Shown here: piece after piece, positions 63,478-64,000 of the stretch
How the letters are laid out: the number at the start of each line of letters is the position of its first letter
Position numbering within the stretch: the first letter of the stretch is position 1
Source: Clostridium oryzae
Lineage (GTDB): Bacteria; Bacillota; Clostridia; Clostridiales; Clostridiaceae
Direction: 5' to 3'
DNA length: 64,000 nucleotides
NCBI RefSeq assembly: GCF_002029235.1
Contig: NZ_MZGV01000006.1
Span: 59,329 to 123,328, forward strand
The notes under the pieces: generated by a model
What the model saw: only the letters and a program-made list of their open reading frames with translations
Databases searched by the model: none
Told to the model about the DNA's origin: nothing
Program-made: the position numbers and the translations under genes

Positions 63478-64000
63478 TTGCGCCCTTCGGGTTCTGTAAA
63501 TTAAATAGCTGTTAATTATTTAATGTATCTTTTAAATATAAACTAAGTGCTATTGGATAAACGTTATTCTATGGAATAACAATTTTTTAATTTCTTCGAA
63601 GAAAACTAAAGTGCATCGCTAATTTTTTAGAAAGATAAAAAGCCTCTTTTTAATTTGGAAATTGCTAAAACTAATATCCATTTTAATAGAGATAACCTTA
63701 AAAAGCTATCTAAGCAGGACAGGTCTTGGCTTCGAAGACCTGCTTCTTCGTAGAGCCCTGTCACGATTAATAGGCTTTTAAGTAGTTGGATTATTAAAAG
63801 AAAGTTAATTATACCAGTTTCCATATTGAAGAGAAGCCTTTAACTCTCTTTATAATTAAGATCACACTTAATAATCTACGAAGAAAAATTAAAGATACAA
63901 CTTCATCAAATAACGTCTGTAAAATTAACGTGTAGAAATTTTAGAGACGGTACTTTAAAACTAGCAATCTATATAATTTACAGAGCCCGCAGGGAGCGTT
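63478..64000. repeat. Giant imperfect palindrome, arms ~240 bp
   Basis: The left end (GCGCCCTTCGGG then TTCTGTAAATTA, from ~63480) recurs as the complement of the right end (GCTCCCTGCGGG then CTCTGTAAATTA read backwards from ~63998). Complementarity continues inward with gaps (for example near 63650 ATTTGGAAATTGC against 63801-63814) to a central 8-bp hairpin AGGTCTT...AAGACCT near 63720-63741. No coding frame inside is convincing. The right end lies at the window edge, so it may extend. Candidate foldback/MITE-type element or large structured RNA. Confidence 0.6.

Noticed and set aside
63627..63824. 65-codon minus-strand ORF in the right-end palindrome
   Set aside because: No RBS, and its sequence is the complement of the opposite arm; low-complexity hydrophobic translation.
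1..64000. CRISPR array or intact IS element
   Set aside because: No regularly spaced direct repeats of 24-37 bp and no transposase ORF other than the broken Rpn-type nuclease were found on reading through.

Overview
The window is AT-rich (roughly one-third GC by eye), with strong AGGAGG-type ribosome binding sites, several TTG/GTG starts and many U-tailed intrinsic terminators. Together with the gene families (YesMN, Bce-type modules, DHA2 exporters, Rex/GH39/GH43 xylanolysis) this points to a saccharolytic, plant-polymer-degrading Clostridium. I cannot name the species. No rRNA, tRNA, CRISPR array or intact insertion sequence was seen.

Layout. 1-1.3 kb: 3' part of a GH36 alpha-galactosidase, then a highly folded intergenic element. 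1.8-5.1 kb: YesM/YesN two-component system. 5.4-14.4 kb: glucosidase block with two cytoplasmic GH3 paralogues, a GtrA-like membrane protein, and a third GH3 of permuted domain order anchored by a membrane helix at each end. 14.9-25.9 kb: LysR, then two regulator-plus-ABC modules (ABC pair divergent from an OmpR/kinase pair; kinase/OmpR pair divergent from a BceAB-type transporter), each with 11-bp-spaced repeats in the transporter promoter.

26-45 kb is a defence, efflux and regulator zone: HxlR, MFS, MerR, chloramphenicol acetyltransferase, an AraC-GyrI/GyrI/ABC operon, a PIN toxin-antitoxin pair, esterase, FMN reductase, HD hydrolase, ATC-hydrolase-like protein, FAH-family protein and TetR genes. 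It is unusually decayed. I count about eleven broken, truncated or fossil genes in the window (EamA copy, MCP, Rrf2, DEAD-box helicase, MFS fossil, AraC fossil, Rpn, TetR, SDR, an unknown small gene, GNAT), plus an esterase stub.

45.2-48.7 kb: a TetR regulator and a DHA2 exporter with a ~430-residue YhgE/Pip-like insert, both preceded by the same 14-bp operator. 49.1-54 kb: an intact chemoreceptor and a secreted GH25 lysozyme with six FN3 repeats. 54.3-55.9 kb: intact EamA transporter and a broken GNAT gene. 56-63.3 kb: xylan-oligosaccharide block (CE1 fragment, GH43, GH39, GH43, divergent AraC, GH8 Rex); paired 21-bp-spaced boxes in front of both enzyme promoters suggest one AraC regulon. 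63.48-64.0 kb: a giant imperfect palindrome reaching the window edge.

The best candidates for something undescribed are a hairpin family with an invariant 26-nt loop and unrelated, compensating stems (36.7 and 48.7 kb), the ~520-bp palindrome at the right end, and the predicted xylan AraC operators.
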